DNA of 64,000 nt. Source: Roseburia rectibacter (GTDB lineage: Bacteria; Bacillota; Clostridia; Lachnospirales; Lachnospiraceae). Each line of letters opens with the position of its first letter. Position 1 is the first letter of the stretch. Shown in pieces: positions 54,001-64,000 of the stretch. The position numbers were made by a program, and so were the translations under genes. A model generated the notes under the pieces. It saw nothing but the letters and a program-made list of their open reading frames with translations. It searched no databases and had not been told where the DNA came from. The stretch is taken from the NCBI RefSeq assembly GCF_014287515.2, contig NZ_CP092473.1, positions 1,453,001 to 1,517,000 on the forward strand, written 5' to 3'.

Positions 54001-54981
54001 ATGATTGCTTTAAATGATTATCTTTATTCCGGGGATACGGTATTTCGGATTTTAAAAAAATATACAGAAGATTTAAAACGTGTGGCAGAGGAAAATGACA
54101 GTGAGGTGGATCGGTTACACTGTAATTTCCTGATGCAGATCATGGAATTGCTAGAGCATAATGACTTTTTGACAGCACAGTCGCAGAAAATACGGGAATT
54201 TTATCAGTATATGGCGAAACAATATCCTTACCTTTCTTTTACTTTTAAAGGAAGGATCAAATCACTGATCCGTGCGGAAGCAAAATTCAACGGATATATC
54301 GTAGAGCATGTTTATAATTATTATCTGAAAAACCATGCCTATCCTCCGGTGGATGAATTAAAGGAACGGCTGAGCTGTTTCAGGGATCTGATCGCATACC
54401 GCATTGTCATATCCATGCCTAAATGCCATGTGGGAGATGAAAAGGAAAGAGAACAGGAAGAAATCAGACATTTATATGAGATCGCAAATGTGCTTAAGGT
54501 ATTTTTAGAGGAGCGGGGATTTACGGCAGAACCGGCAGGCGGTATAAAGCTGAGTGATTCTCCACTGCTCAGTGAAGAAGTACGGCCGTATTACAGGGAT
54601 TATATTGTGAATGAAGAACCGGATGGATACCGGTCGTTACATATTACTTTTTTTGACAACAGTGCACATTGTTATATGGAAATGCAGCTTAGGACAAAAG
54701 CGATGGATGATATAGCGGAAATCGGACCGGCGAATCATCTGGGATATGAGAAGAAGCAGGAGAGTGAACGTGCAAGACGTGATGCTGTTCCGGTGGGGGA
54801 ATGTATTTATTTTGATGAGGCATATGAAAGAGGAATGAAACTGCAGCAGATTGAATTGGCAAAACTGGATGTGAATATGTTTTCGGCAATTGATAACAGC
54901 CTGATCAATGATGGGTGTGGACTTTACCGGGGAAGGCTGATCCTTCCATATGAACATTTATCTCGTTTTCAAAATGATTAA
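54001..54981 (+). CDS. RelA/SpoT-domain protein, alarmone synthetase-like
   Basis: A 326-residue protein when started at ATG 54,001 (AAAGGATGG upstream); an ATG at 53,965 would add 12 residues but lacks close spacing. The synthetase-like core has FKGRIKSLIRAEAKF, FRDLIAYRIV, GYRSLHITF and EMQLRTKAMDDIAE. There is no HD hydrolase, TGS or ACT domain, so it is a small alarmone-synthetase type rather than a full RelA. The linker between the two core halves is longer than usual. Activity is not assured. Confidence 0.8.
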   Translation: MIALNDYLYSGDTVFRILKKYTEDLKRVAEENDSEVDRLHCNFLMQIMELLEHNDFLTAQSQKIREFYQYMAKQYPYLSFTFKGRIKSLIRAEAKFNGYIVEHVYNYYLKNHAYPPVDELKERLSCFRDLIAYRIVISMPKCHVGDEKEREQEEIRHLYEIANVLKVFLEERGFTAEPAGGIKLSDSPLLSEEVRPYYRDYIVNEEPDGYRSLHITFFDNSAHCYMEMQLRTKAMDDIAEIGPANHLGYEKKQESERARRDAVPVGECIYFDEAYERGMKLQQIELAKLDVNMFSAIDNSLINDGCGLYRGRLILPYEHLSRFQND

Positions 54982-55112
54982 TGGAAAAGAGGGCAAAGTT
55001 GAGGGCAAAATTTTGTCATTAATTTAAAATAAAAAAAGGAAATCGAAAAAGAACGCGGAATATATATATTGTAATTACTGTGTGGCAGGTTTATCCAAAG
55101 AGGAGGAACAAC

Positions 55113-56126
55113 ATGTCGATACGGGAAGATATTGAACGGATGGAATGTGAGAACTTAAGTCCGTATGCTACGCTCAGCATACATTCAAGAGGACGTGATT
55201 ATCCGGAAGAACAGTGTGATATAAGACCTGTATTCCAGCGCGACAGAGATCGGATTTTACACTGTAAGGCATTCCGCCGGTTGAAGAATAAAACACAGGT
55301 GTTTCTGACACCCAAAGGAGATCATTACAGAACGAGGCTTTCACATACCTTAGAGGTATCACAGAATGCCCGCACGATCGCGAAAGCACTGCGGCTCAAT
55401 GAAGATCTTGTCGAGGCGATCGCATTAGGGCATGATCTGGGACATACGCCGTTTGGGCATGCCGGTGAGTTTGTGCTGAATGGACTGTGCGATGAAGGTT
55501 TCCATCACAATGAGCAGAGTGTAAGGATCGTTGAGAAGCTGGAAAAAGACGGTAAGGGACTGAATCTGACCTGGGAGGTAAGGGATGGCATCTTAAACCA
55601 TCAGACGAGTCTGATGCCGCATACTTTAGAAGGAAAGATCGTCCGGCTGTCGGATAAGATCGCCTATATCAATCACGATATTGACGATGCCATAAGGGCG
55701 CAGATACTGACAGAGGAGAATATACCGTTAGAACTTCGGAAAACACTGGGATTTTCGACGAGGCAGCGTTTAAATACACTGATACATAACATCATCAGCA
55801 ACAGTGTTGGAAAAGACGATATCATTATGTCGGAGGAAGTAGAGCAGGCTATGATCGAACTGCGCAAATTTATGTTCGGCCATGTCTATAAAAATCCGGT
55901 AGCAAAAGGGGAAGAGACCAAGGCAAAAGCCATGATCGAGCAGTTGTTCTTCTATTATATGGAACATGTAGACCTTCTCCCTGAGAAATATCTGCGCATG
56001 CGTGATGCCGGTGAAACAGACCAGCGTATCATCTGCGATTACATCTCCGGCATGACAGACCAGTACGCCATCACAAAATTCAGCGAATACTTCATGCCAC
56101 AGGCTTGGCAGGTAGATGGATATTAA
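55113..56126 (+). CDS. dgt: dGTPase-like HD-domain triphosphohydrolase
   Basis: A 337-residue nucleotide hydrolase. ATG 55,113 behind AGAGGAGG is chosen over 55,080. The HD site is in RTRLSHTLEVSQNARTIA and ALGHDLGHTPFGHAGE (H-HD), with D in RLSDKIAYINHDIDDA. It precedes dnaG by 97 bases, a common clostridial order. Confidence 0.93.
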   Translation: MSIREDIERMECENLSPYATLSIHSRGRDYPEEQCDIRPVFQRDRDRILHCKAFRRLKNKTQVFLTPKGDHYRTRLSHTLEVSQNARTIAKALRLNEDLVEAIALGHDLGHTPFGHAGEFVLNGLCDEGFHHNEQSVRIVEKLEKDGKGLNLTWEVRDGILNHQTSLMPHTLEGKIVRLSDKIAYINHDIDDAIRAQILTEENIPLELRKTLGFSTRQRLNTLIHNIISNSVGKDDIIMSEEVEQAMIELRKFMFGHVYKNPVAKGEETKAKAMIEQLFFYYMEHVDLLPEKYLRMRDAGETDQRIICDYISGMTDQYAITKFSEYFMPQAWQVDGY

Positions 56127-56223
56127 AGTTACAATTGCGAAATTCATTGAAATCGCAAATGTTGGAAACTGAAGTTGAATTTCGCAGATGTAAGATGAAT
56201 ATAAACAACGAAAGGAGAAAAAG

Positions 56224-58056
56224 ATGCCGTATTATTCTGATGACATCATAGAAGAAGTGCGTTCCAGGAATGACATTGTTGATGTGATTTCCCAATATGT
56301 GCGTCTTTCAAAAAAGGGCAGTACCTATTTCGGACTCTGCCCGTTTCATAATGAAAAAACAGGCTCCTTTTCCGTGTCGCCTAACAAACAGATGTATTAT
56401 TGTTTCGGATGCGGCGCGGGTGGAAATGTATTTACATTTCTGATGGAGTATGAAAATTTTACATTTGGTGAGGCGATGGAAGCGTTAGCCGACCGCGCCG
56501 GTGTGGAACTGCCAAAACAGGAATACACCAGTGCACAGAGGCAGGAAGCGGACAAGCGCGCAAGACTGCTTGAAATTAATAAAGAAGCAGCAAAATATTT
56601 TTATATGCTGCTGCGTGGAGAGAGAGGTGCGCGTGCGCTTAACTATTTCAGAAAGCGTGAGCTGTCAGATGAGACAATGCAGAAATTCGGTCTCGGTTAT
56701 TCCGACCAGTACAGCGATGATCTTTACCAGTATCTCCGCAAAAAAGGATACGAAGATGATATTTTAAAAGAATCCGGTTTAGTCAGCATTGATGAGAGGC
56801 GCGGCGGGTATGATAAGTTCTGGAACCGTGCGATGTTCCCGATTATGGATGTACACAATAAGGTTATTGGTTTTGGTGGACGTGTCATGGGGGATGGTGA
56901 GCCGAAATATCTGAATTCTCCGGAGACAAAGATCTTTGATAAGAGCCGCAATCTTTACGGATTAAATTTTGCAAGAAGCACCAAAAAGCCACAGCTTCTT
57001 CTTTGTGAAGGTTATATGGATGTGATCGCCCTGCATCAGGCAGGGTTTGACAATGCGGTTGCTTCTTTGGGAACGGCACTTACGAGTGGACATGCAAATC
57101 TGTTAAAGCGCTACACGAAAAATGTTTATCTGACCTACGACAGCGATGGAGCAGGTGTAAAGGCGGCGCTTCGTGCAATCCCGATCTTAAAAGAAGTTGG
57201 GATCACCACGAAAGTTATCAATATGAAGCCGTACAAAGATCCGGACGAATTTATCAAAGCACTTGGTGCAGAGGAATATCAGAAGCGGATCGATACAGCA
57301 GAAAACAGTTTTATGTTTGAAATACGTATCTTAGAGCAGCAGTATGATATGCATGATCCGGAGAGCAAGACAAAGTTTTATAATGCGGTTGCAGAAAAAC
57401 TTTGTACGTTCGGGGAAAAATTAGAGCGTGATAATTATATTGCTGCGGTAGCAGAGAAGTATATGATCGGTATAGAAGATCTGCGCAGGCTGGTAAACCA
57501 GTATGGGGCAAAGATCGGTATGGCAGCGGGTGGTGCATCACCTGTGAGAGAGCGGGCAGAAGTCAGGCGTGACCAGGGCGGTGAAAAGAAAAAGGAAAGC
57601 GGTATGATACAGTCACAGAAACTGCTTTTGACCTGGCTCATCGAGCATACCGGATTATTTCCTAAGATTGAGAAATATATTTCGCCGGAAGATTTTACAG
57701 AAGAGATTTATCATAAAGCGGCGGAAATATTATATGAACAGTATCGGGATACCGGTACCGTCAACCCGGCAAAAATTGTCAGTATGTTTCAGAATGAAGA
57801 AGAACAGCGCGAGATCGCAGGTCTTTTTCATGCCACGATCCGTGGTGTAGAGACAGAAGGAGACAAAGAAAATGGTGGATATTCCAAAGAAACGTTTGAG
57901 AAAGCGTTAAAAGAAACCATTATCCGGGTAAAACAAAACAGCATTGAGTATCACTTGAAGAACATGGCACCGACTGATATGGCGGCGCTGCAACGGTCAG
58001 TGGCGGATAAGAAGGCACTTGAAGAATTAGAGAAAGTGCATATTTCCATTGATTAA
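56224..58056 (+). CDS. dnaG: DNA primase
   Basis: A 610-residue replicative primase. The CHC2 zinc-binding domain is at the N-terminus (CPFHNEKTGSFSVSPNKQ and YYCFGCGAGG). The Toprim catalytic core has LLCEGYMDVIAL (E near 264) and YDSDGAG (near 310). The C-terminal helical domain binds DnaB. Start ATG behind AAAGGAG. Confidence 0.97.
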   Translation: MPYYSDDIIEEVRSRNDIVDVISQYVRLSKKGSTYFGLCPFHNEKTGSFSVSPNKQMYYCFGCGAGGNVFTFLMEYENFTFGEAMEALADRAGVELPKQEYTSAQRQEADKRARLLEINKEAAKYFYMLLRGERGARALNYFRKRELSDETMQKFGLGYSDQYSDDLYQYLRKKGYEDDILKESGLVSIDERRGGYDKFWNRAMFPIMDVHNKVIGFGGRVMGDGEPKYLNSPETKIFDKSRNLYGLNFARSTKKPQLLLCEGYMDVIALHQAGFDNAVASLGTALTSGHANLLKRYTKNVYLTYDSDGAGVKAALRAIPILKEVGITTKVINMKPYKDPDEFIKALGAEEYQKRIDTAENSFMFEIRILEQQYDMHDPESKTKFYNAVAEKLCTFGEKLERDNYIAAVAEKYMIGIEDLRRLVNQYGAKIGMAAGGASPVRERAEVRRDQGGEKKKESGMIQSQKLLLTWLIEHTGLFPKIEKYISPEDFTEEIYHKAAEILYEQYRDTGTVNPAKIVSMFQNEEEQREIAGLFHATIRGVETEGDKENGGYSKETFEKALKETIIRVKQNSIEYHLKNMAPTDMAALQRSVADKKALEELEKVHISID

Positions 58057-58093
58057 GGACAAAATAGTAGAAAACCTGAGAGGATGAAACAAA

Positions 58094-59287
58094 ATGGCAA
58101 CAAAAAAGAAAGAAAACAACGAAAATACGAAGGTTTCCGGAAAGAAAGCGGATGCATCTGCAGTAAATAATGCGGAGACAGAAGCAGCAAGAGAAAAATT
58201 TCAGGAAAAATTAAAAGAACTTTTAAGCCTTGCAAAAAAGAAAAAGAATATGTTGGAGTATCAGGAAATCAGTGATTTCTTTGCTGATATGCAGCTTGAT
58301 TCCGATAAATTTGAGAAAATTCTTGATTTCCTTGAGGCAAACAATATCGATGTTTTAAGAATCACAGATGATGATGCAGATGATGATATTCTGCTTGAAG
58401 TGGATGATGATGACGAGATTGAGGTAGAAAAGATCGATCTTTCTGTTCCGGATGGTGTATCCATTGAAGATCCGGTACGTATGTACTTAAAAGAGATCGG
58501 TAAAGTGCCGCTGCTTTCTGCAGAAGAGGAGATCGAGCTGGCTAAGCGTATGGAGCTTGGCGATCAGGAAGCAAAAAAACGTCTTGCAGAGGCAAACTTA
58601 CGTCTTGTAGTCAGCATTGCAAAACGTTATGTGGGACGTGGTATGTTATTCCTTGACCTGATTCAGGAGGGAAATCTTGGTCTGATCAAAGCAGTTGAAA
58701 AGTTTGATTACCGAAAGGGATATAAGTTCTCGACATATGCAACATGGTGGATTCGTCAGGCGATCACAAGAGCTATTGCAGATCAGGCACGTACGATCCG
58801 TATCCCGGTACACATGGTAGAGACGATCAACAAACTTATCCGCGTGAGCAGACAGTTACTGCAGGAGTTAGGACGTGAACCTACCCCGGAAGAAATCGCA
58901 GCAGAGATGAACATGCCGGTAGAGCGTGTGCGTGAAATCTTAAAGATTTCCCAGGAGCCGGTTTCCTTAGAGACCCCGATCGGTGAGGAGGAGGACAGCC
59001 ACCTTGGAGACTTTATCCAGGATGATAATGTACCTGTTCCGGCAGATGCGGCAGCATTTACTCTGCTAAAAGAACAGTTAGAAGAAGTGCTTGGTACACT
59101 GACAGAGCGTGAACAGAAGGTGCTTACACTTCGTTTTGGTCTTGAGGATGGACGTGCAAGAACACTTGAGGAAGTTGGAAAAGAGTTTAATGTTACCCGT
59201 GAACGTATTCGTCAGATTGAGGCGAAAGCACTGCGTAAACTGCGTTATCCAAGCAGAAGCCGCAAGTTAAAGGATTATCTGGAGTAA
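58094..59287 (+). CDS. rpoD: RNA polymerase primary sigma factor
   Basis: A 397-residue sigma-70. An acidic N-terminal region 1.1 (about 20-120) is followed by [11 protein letters not shown] (region 1.2), the -10-binding [20 protein letters not shown] (region 2), region 3 and the helix-turn-helix of region 4 [20 protein letters not shown]. It lies 37 bases after dnaG, the classic macromolecular-synthesis order. Confidence 0.98.
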   Translation: MATKKKENNENTKVSGKKADASAVNNAETEAAREKFQEKLKELLSLAKKKKNMLEYQEISDFFADMQLDSDKFEKILDFLEANNIDVLRITDDDADDDILLEVDDDDEIEVEKIDLSVPDGVSIEDPVRMYLKEIGKVPLLSAEEEIELAKRMELGDQEAKKRLAEANLRLVVSIAKRYVGRGMLFLDLIQEGNLGLIKAVEKFDYRKGYKFSTYATWWIRQAITRAIADQARTIRIPVHMVETINKLIRVSRQLLQELGREPTPEEIAAEMNMPVERVREILKISQEPVSLETPIGEEEDSHLGDFIQDDNVPVPADAAAFTLLKEQLEEVLGTLTEREQKVLTLRFGLEDGRARTLEEVGKEFNVTRERIRQIEAKALRKLRYPSRSRKLKDYLE

Positions 59288-59288
59288 G

Positions 59289-60062
59289 ATGGTAAAGATA
59301 TCAGACAGATTAAAAACGGCGGCTTCATTGGTCAGTGAAGGTGTGGTATTAGCAGATGTGGGAACAGACCATGGTTATGTACCGATTTATCTGTTAGAAC
59401 AAAAGAAGATCAGATGTGCGATCGCAATGGATATTAATAAGGGACCACTGGAACGTGCAAAGGAACATATTCATTTATATGGTATGGATGCATACATACA
59501 GACCAGGCTTTCGGATGGAGTTGCAGCGTTACAAATGGGCGAGGCAGACTCCATACTGGTTGCAGGGATGGGTGGCGGACTTGTGATGCATATTTTAGAA
59601 GAAGGAAAAGCTGTCTGTCAGGCGGCAGACGAATTGATACTTCAGCCACAATCGGAACTGTCCGGTGTCAGGGATTACCTTGCGAAAAACGGATACATGA
59701 TCGATGCAGAGCGTATGGTATTTGAGGATGGCAAATATTATCCAATGATGCGTGTGCATTATCAGACAGGGAAAAATAAAAATACAGATATAACAGCAAA
59801 AGATGCATCACTAAAAAATGCTGGGAACTGTGAAAGACAGGATCAAAGCAGATATAAGGTCGAATGTTTATACGGAAGACACTTACTTATGGAAAAAAAT
59901 CCCATACTGCATCAGTATCTGCAGAAAGAACACAAGGTGTTTGAAACTATTCTGGATAATCTTTTAAAACAGCCTGAGTCAGAGAAAATAACTGCACGTA
60001 TCGGAGAAGTAAAAGAATCGCTTGGTTATAATGAAGCTGCACTTGCATATTATAAAGCATAA
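59289..60062 (+). CDS. trmK: tRNA (adenine(22)-N1)-methyltransferase
   Basis: A 257-residue class I methyltransferase. SAM-binding motif ADVGTDHGYVPIYL (about 22-35) and VAGMGGGL (about 93-100) are typical of TrmK. A C-terminal coiled coil (about 200-257) is present. The start is two bases after the rpoD stop, matching the usual Firmicutes order. Confidence 0.93.
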   Translation: MVKISDRLKTAASLVSEGVVLADVGTDHGYVPIYLLEQKKIRCAIAMDINKGPLERAKEHIHLYGMDAYIQTRLSDGVAALQMGEADSILVAGMGGGLVMHILEEGKAVCQAADELILQPQSELSGVRDYLAKNGYMIDAERMVFEDGKYYPMMRVHYQTGKNKNTDITAKDASLKNAGNCERQDQSRYKVECLYGRHLLMEKNPILHQYLQKEHKVFETILDNLLKQPESEKITARIGEVKESLGYNEAALAYYKA

Positions 60063-60140
60063 GCCATCCTTGTGGAAAATGACATTTTTTACATGCTGGA
60101 TTTGTGCTGTCTTAAGAAATGGGCGGGAATGGAGAATCAT

Positions 60141-61811
60141 ATGGGAGAAGAACAGATCATTGTAAAAATCGGGGAAGAAGAAAAAACGTATCCGACAGGA
60201 ATCAGCTTTTTAAGTATAGCGCAGGAATATCAGGACCGGTATGAGGATGATATCGTGCTTGCATTGTATAATAACAGACTGCGTGAATTAAAGAAAACCA
60301 TAGAAAAAGATGGAGAACTGTCTTTTCTTACAACTTCTGATAAGACCGGAAAACGTGCTTACCGCAGGAGTGTCACACTGCTGATGCAAAAAGCAGTGTG
60401 GAATCTGTGGAGCAAAGAGCATATTGGAGTACATGTCAGATATGCTATCGGTCAGGGATATTACTGTGAACTGATGAAAGATGGGGAAAGCTGTAAGATC
60501 ACGGAGGCGATGATCGGATCACTGAAAAAAGAGATGTATCGTCTTGTGATGGCAGATCTGCCAATCGAAAAATACAGTATGAATACGGATGAGGCAGTAG
60601 CTTTATTCCATGAACTTGGAATGAAAGATAAAGAGAAGCTGTTCCGTTACCGGCGCAGTTCCAGGGTAAATATTTACGAGCTGGATCATTATAAGGATTA
60701 TTTTTATGGATTTATGGTGCCGTCTACCGGATATTTAAGATATTACGATGTGACAGCATACCAGGATGGATTTGTACTTTTGTTCCCTGGGGAAGATGCA
60801 AAAAAAGTTTCGGAATTTGTGCCTTCGGATAAATTGTTTTATACATTAAAACGTTCGAGAGACTGGGGAAAACTGCAGCAGATCGATACGATCGGCGCTC
60901 TTAATGATGCAATCTCTGCAGGAAAGACGCAGGAGATGATCTTGACGCAGGAGGCACTGTTTGAAGAACGTATCGGCGCACTTGCGGAAATGATCGTAAA
61001 GGAAGAGGGCAAGAAGTTTATCATGATCGCAGGACCGTCTTCATCTGGAAAAACGACTTTTTCACACCGCCTGTCCATACAGCTTGCGGCAAAAGGCTTA
61101 AAACCGCATCCATTTCCGCTTGATGATTATTATGTGGATCGTGATAAGTGTCCGCGTGATGAAAACGGAGAACTTGATTTTGAGTGCCTTGAATCGCTGG
61201 ATGTGGAGCTTTTCAATCATGATATGAATGAACTTCTGGCAGGAAAGGCAGTGAATCTTCCAATCTTTAATTTTAAAACAGGAAAAAGAGAATACAAAGA
61301 TAAGATCATGCAGCTGGGAAAAGATGACGTGTTAGTTATCGAGGGTATTCACGGACTGAATGATAAATTGTCCTATTCTCTTCCGGTAGAGAGCAAATTT
61401 AAGATTTATATCAGTGCGCTGACACAGTTAAATATTGATGAGCATAACTATCTGCCGACTACTGATGGAAGAATGATACGCCGTATCGTGCGTGATGCAA
61501 GAACCAGAGGAACTTCAGCAAAAGAAACGATAGCCATGTGGGATTCTGTGCGCCGTGGGGAGGAAAAGAACATTTTTCCATTTCAGGAAGGGGCAGATGT
61601 GATGTTCAATTCTGCACTGATCTATGAACTGGCAGTATTAAAGATATATGCAGAACCATTGCTGTTTGCCATTGACAAGGACTGTCCGGAATATCTTGAG
61701 GCAAAACGTCTTTTGAAGTTTTTGGATTATTTTCTTCCGATGTCCCCGGATGGAATCGGGCAGAATTCTATCATCCGTGAATTTATCGGTGGTTCGTGTT
61801 TTAATGTATAA
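60141..61811 (+). CDS. nucleoside (uridine) kinase with threonyl-tRNA-synthetase-like N-terminal domains
   Basis: A 556-residue protein with ATG 60,141 preferred (GGAG six bases before; the frame is open from GTG 60,072). The N-terminal part is TGS/SAD-like (about 1-240: VKIGEEEKTYPTGISFL, LFRYRRSSRVNIYELDHY). The kinase domain has Walker A AGPSSSGKTTF (near 299) and FPLDDYYVDRD; VIEGIHGLND follows. It phosphorylates uridine or cytidine; the role of the synthetase-like part is unknown. Confidence 0.88.
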   Translation: MGEEQIIVKIGEEEKTYPTGISFLSIAQEYQDRYEDDIVLALYNNRLRELKKTIEKDGELSFLTTSDKTGKRAYRRSVTLLMQKAVWNLWSKEHIGVHVRYAIGQGYYCELMKDGESCKITEAMIGSLKKEMYRLVMADLPIEKYSMNTDEAVALFHELGMKDKEKLFRYRRSSRVNIYELDHYKDYFYGFMVPSTGYLRYYDVTAYQDGFVLLFPGEDAKKVSEFVPSDKLFYTLKRSRDWGKLQQIDTIGALNDAISAGKTQEMILTQEALFEERIGALAEMIVKEEGKKFIMIAGPSSSGKTTFSHRLSIQLAAKGLKPHPFPLDDYYVDRDKCPRDENGELDFECLESLDVELFNHDMNELLAGKAVNLPIFNFKTGKREYKDKIMQLGKDDVLVIEGIHGLNDKLSYSLPVESKFKIYISALTQLNIDEHNYLPTTDGRMIRRIVRDARTRGTSAKETIAMWDSVRRGEEKNIFPFQEGADVMFNSALIYELAVLKIYAEPLLFAIDKDCPEYLEAKRLLKFLDYFLPMSPDGIGQNSIIREFIGGSCFNV

Positions 61812-61896
61812 GAAAAACAGGCTTGCACAAATAAGAAAAAAAGTGTATAGTTAATCGGGTGCCTTGCTGGCAGAATGTGCCGGCTGGCAAATGATG

Positions 61897-62260
61897 GATT
61901 TAAGTAGGACAAATGATCGCGGCCCGTTTATCGGGGTGAGGAAAGTCCGGGCTTCACAGGGCAGGATGCCGGATAACGTCCGGTAGAGGCGACTCTAAGG
62001 ATAGTGCAACAGAAATATACCGCCCGGTATATACCGGGTAAGGGTGGAAGGGCAGTGTAAGAGACTACCGTCTCTCTGGTAACAGAGAGGGCATATGTAA
62101 ACCCCATCCGAAGCAAGACCGAACAAAAGCGTTGACGTGGCCCGCCAGCTTTAGGTAGGTTGCTTGAGGCGGCTGGTAACAGTCGTCCTAGATAGATGAT
62201 CATTCCGACTGTGGCTTGCCACAGTTTAGACATAACCCGGCTTATCGTCCTGCTTAAATC
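61897..62260 (+). ncRNA. rnpB: RNase P RNA
   Basis: The ends pair as P1: GATTTAAGTAGGAC (61,897-61,910) with GTCCTGCTTAAATC (62,247-62,260). The conserved core is present: GAGGAAAGTCCGGGC near 61,938, ACAGAAATATACCGC near 62,009, and TAGACATAACCCGGCTTAT near 62,227. The molecule cuts the 5' leaders of pre-tRNAs. Confidence 0.97.
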
Positions 62261-62365
62261 AGATATCAGTAATGGAAATATAACCAAAATCTAAAATGTT
62301 TCTTAAAAGACAATAGGAATGTTGACGTTTGTGTGTATTGGGTTTACCATAGCGTCATGGACAAA

Positions 62366-62392
62366 AAACGGTGCCAGATGGGTACCGTTTTT
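62366..62392 (+). terminator. terminator behind RNase P RNA
   Basis: AAACGGTGCC (62,366-62,375) pairs with GGTACCGTTT (62,381-62,390), followed by TT. Confidence 0.88.
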
Positions 62393-62445
62393 CCGTACAT
62401 AAATATAAAAATGTGATGGCATCTGGATGGAAAGGAATGTTATAG

Positions 62446-62841
62446 ATGAGAGAAAAATTACGACAGTTTATGATTGGCAGATATGGGGTGGATGATCTTT
62501 CAAGAGTGCAGATCATAGCTGCGCTGGTACTGCTTTTGGTATCTACATTTTTGCGGGTGAATATTTTATACTGGCTGGGACTGGCACTGTTAATTTATTC
62601 TTATTTCAGAATACTCTCGCGGAATGTGTCAAAACGTTATGAGGAGAACCAGAGATTTCTAAATGCAAAATACAAGGCAGTGGTAAAGAAAAACAATATG
62701 AAAAAACGCTGGGCACAGCGTGGTACTTACCGTTTTTTCAAATGCCCTCAGTGCAGACAGACAGTCCGGGTGCCGAAGGGAAGAGGAAAGATCTGCATTA
62801 CCTGTCCGAAATGTAAGACAGAATTTATCAAAAAAAGCTGA
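62446..62841 (+). CDS. membrane protein with C-terminal zinc ribbon
   Basis: A 131-residue protein. Two TM helices (about 25-40 and 43-58) are followed by a basic stretch and a zinc ribbon at the C-terminus (CPQC...CPKC, about 101-125). The arrangement is common in small clostridial proteins of unknown role. It is 17 bases before the DUF5685-like gene and probably in one operon with it and the DnaJ-domain gene. Confidence 0.7.
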   Translation: MREKLRQFMIGRYGVDDLSRVQIIAALVLLLVSTFLRVNILYWLGLALLIYSYFRILSRNVSKRYEENQRFLNAKYKAVVKKNNMKKRWAQRGTYRFFKCPQCRQTVRVPKGRGKICITCPKCKTEFIKKS

Positions 62842-62858
62842 CAAAGGAGAAATGCTTT

Positions 62859-63722
62859 GTGTTTGGTTATATTAATATCAATCAGAAAGAGCTGACGGAA
62901 GAAGGCAAAAAAGCATATCAGGCATATTACTGCGGACTTTGCAGACAGCTTAAATCAAATTGTGGAACCAAGGGACAGATGCTGCTTGCATATGATATGA
63001 CGTTTCTGATCGTTCTGCTGACCGGCCTGTATGAACTGCCGGATGAAAAGTCACAGTTTACCTGTGCACTGCATCCGTCACAGAAGCGGAATGCGTGGAT
63101 CAACGAGGCTACAAAATATGCTGCGGATATGAATCTGATTCTGGCATATCATAATCTTATTGATGACTGGAAGGATGACAGGGCTTATACAAAGAAGGCA
63201 TTTGCAAAAATGCTGAATAAGGATTATACTCGTATCATGTCAAAATATCCGAGACAGGTAGGTGCCATTGAGGAATACATGAAAAAGATCGGAGATGCCG
63301 AAAAACACCGGGAGACAAATCTTGATCTTGTTGCCGGTCTGACCGGAGAGATGGTTGCAGAAGTGTTTTGCTGGAAGGAAGATGAATGGGCAGAAGAACT
63401 CCGCACAATGGGATTTTACATGGGTAAATTTATCTATCTGATGGATGCGTATGAAGATTATGACAGGGATAAAAAGAAAAACTGTTATAATCCGCTCACA
63501 TTTGTCCAGAAAGAGCAGGCGCAGGATCTTGATACCTGGTGCCGGCTGCTTTTGACAAGTATGATGTCAGAATGTGCAAAATCATTTGAACGTCTGCCGA
63601 TTCTTTTGCATGCAGATATTCTGCGTAATATTCTGTATTCAGGTGTATGGTCGAAGTATGAATATCTGCAGATTAAAAAGCGCAGAACCCAGGAAAAGGC
63701 AAAAAAGAAAGAGCATAAATAA
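62859..63722 (+). CDS. DUF5685-like protein
   Basis: A 287-residue protein starting at GTG 62,859 behind AAAGGAG. The N-terminus MFGYININQKELTEEGKKAY and YYCGLCRQLK, with DMTFLIVLLTGLYEL and HNLIDDWKDD, matches DUF5685 as I know it: an all-helical protein with Asp-rich sites somewhat like prenyl synthases. It is followed by a DnaJ-domain gene in the usual order. Function not known. Confidence 0.8.
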   Translation: MFGYININQKELTEEGKKAYQAYYCGLCRQLKSNCGTKGQMLLAYDMTFLIVLLTGLYELPDEKSQFTCALHPSQKRNAWINEATKYAADMNLILAYHNLIDDWKDDRAYTKKAFAKMLNKDYTRIMSKYPRQVGAIEEYMKKIGDAEKHRETNLDLVAGLTGEMVAEVFCWKEDEWAEELRTMGFYMGKFIYLMDAYEDYDRDKKKNCYNPLTFVQKEQAQDLDTWCRLLLTSMMSECAKSFERLPILLHADILRNILYSGVWSKYEYLQIKKRRTQEKAKKKEHK

Positions 63723-63735
63723 TGAGGTTTGATGT

Positions 63736-64000
63736 ATGATGGATCCATATCAGGTGCTTGGTGTTTCACGGAGTGCCTCTGATGAAGAGATAAAAAAAGC
63801 ATATCGTTCCTTAAGCCGTAAATATCATCCGGATGCCAATGTCAATAATCCGAACAAGGCGCAGGCTGAGGAAAAATTCAAAGAAGTACAGCAGGCATAT
63901 GACCAGATCATGAAGGAAAAGCAGCAGGGAAGCAGCTATGGATATAATTCAGGAAATGGTTATGGATATGGGGGCGGACAGAGCTATCATTATAACCAGA
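63736..64000 (+). CDS. DnaJ-domain protein, 3' end outside window
   Basis: A frame from ATG 63,736 (or 63,739) reads [20 protein letters not shown] with the J-domain HPD in [11 protein letters not shown], then a Gly/Tyr/Ser-rich region ([13 protein letters not shown]). It is open to the last base. GAGG precedes the start. The J domain stimulates Hsp70 ATPase. Because the C-terminus is missing, it cannot be told whether it is full-length DnaJ or a shorter J-protein; the neighbour argues for the latter. Confidence 0.9.
   Translation, partial: MMDPYQVLGVSRSASDEEIKKAYRSLSRKYHPDANVNNPNKAQAEEKFKEVQQAYDQIMKEKQQGSSYGYNSGNGYGYGGGQSYHYNQ

Overview
The window looks like a chromosomal segment of a gut Lachnospiraceae, most like Roseburia or Agathobacter/Eubacterium rectale. 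The reasons are the large secreted starch-degrading GH13 enzyme with starch-binding and Big_2 modules, the T-box/GatCAB route to Asn-tRNA, the dgt-dnaG-rpoD-trmK order, a FliB-type flagellin methylase and the Tn916-type mobile elements. The genus is an inference from gene content only. Core genes have moderate GC; several cargo genes at 1.9-5 kb and 13-15 kb are clearly AT-richer.

Region 1 (1-17.9 kb) is a composite mobile island. It starts inside one Tn916-type integrase (1-1116). It then holds a C-R-M restriction-modification system with its C-box operator, and a two-gene unit of a three-TM membrane protein and a ThsB-like TIR protein. Next comes a satellite-like module: a conserved ICE protein, a zinc-finger protein, a small HTH protein, a primase-helicase, an HK97-type capsid gene interrupted by an amber codon, a Tn916-type excisionase and a second integrase. 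After it come an AT-rich membrane gene of unknown function and a decayed gene that an IS21-family element has interrupted. The island ends at an intact low-molecular-weight phosphatase gene at 17,899. A copy of that gene's ribosome binding site and first codons sits beside the first integrase (1326-1375), so the 5' end of this gene is the probable attachment site.

Region 2 (18.6-25.8 kb) is a giant secreted amylase/pullulanase gene. It is split by an IS3-family element between the catalytic core and the C-terminal half with five Big_2 domains.

Region 3 (25.8-31.6 kb) is one transamidation operon. A T-box leader with a probable AAC (Asn) specifier precedes a short AspRS, a GNAT-GatC fusion, GatA and GatB. 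A group II intron sits directly behind the operon terminator.

Region 4 (33.6-52.8 kb) is mostly ordinary chromosome: an HD phosphohydrolase, a MarR-controlled heterodimeric ABC exporter, anaerobic ribonucleotide reductase with a putative NrdR box, its activase NrdG, a thioesterase, a ZIP transporter, RNase H, an AraR-like regulator, FliB, an amidase, a HEAT-repeat methyltransferase and a GGDEF-EAL protein. A 43-codon minus-strand gene with its own promoter lies at 47.4 kb.

Region 5 (52.8-64 kb) has two tRNA-Leu genes, a decayed secreted protein gene, a RelA/SpoT-domain protein, dgt-dnaG-rpoD-trmK-nucleoside kinase, RNase P RNA, two genes of unknown function and a DnaJ-domain gene that runs off the end. 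All functions are read from sequence motifs; no database search was run.
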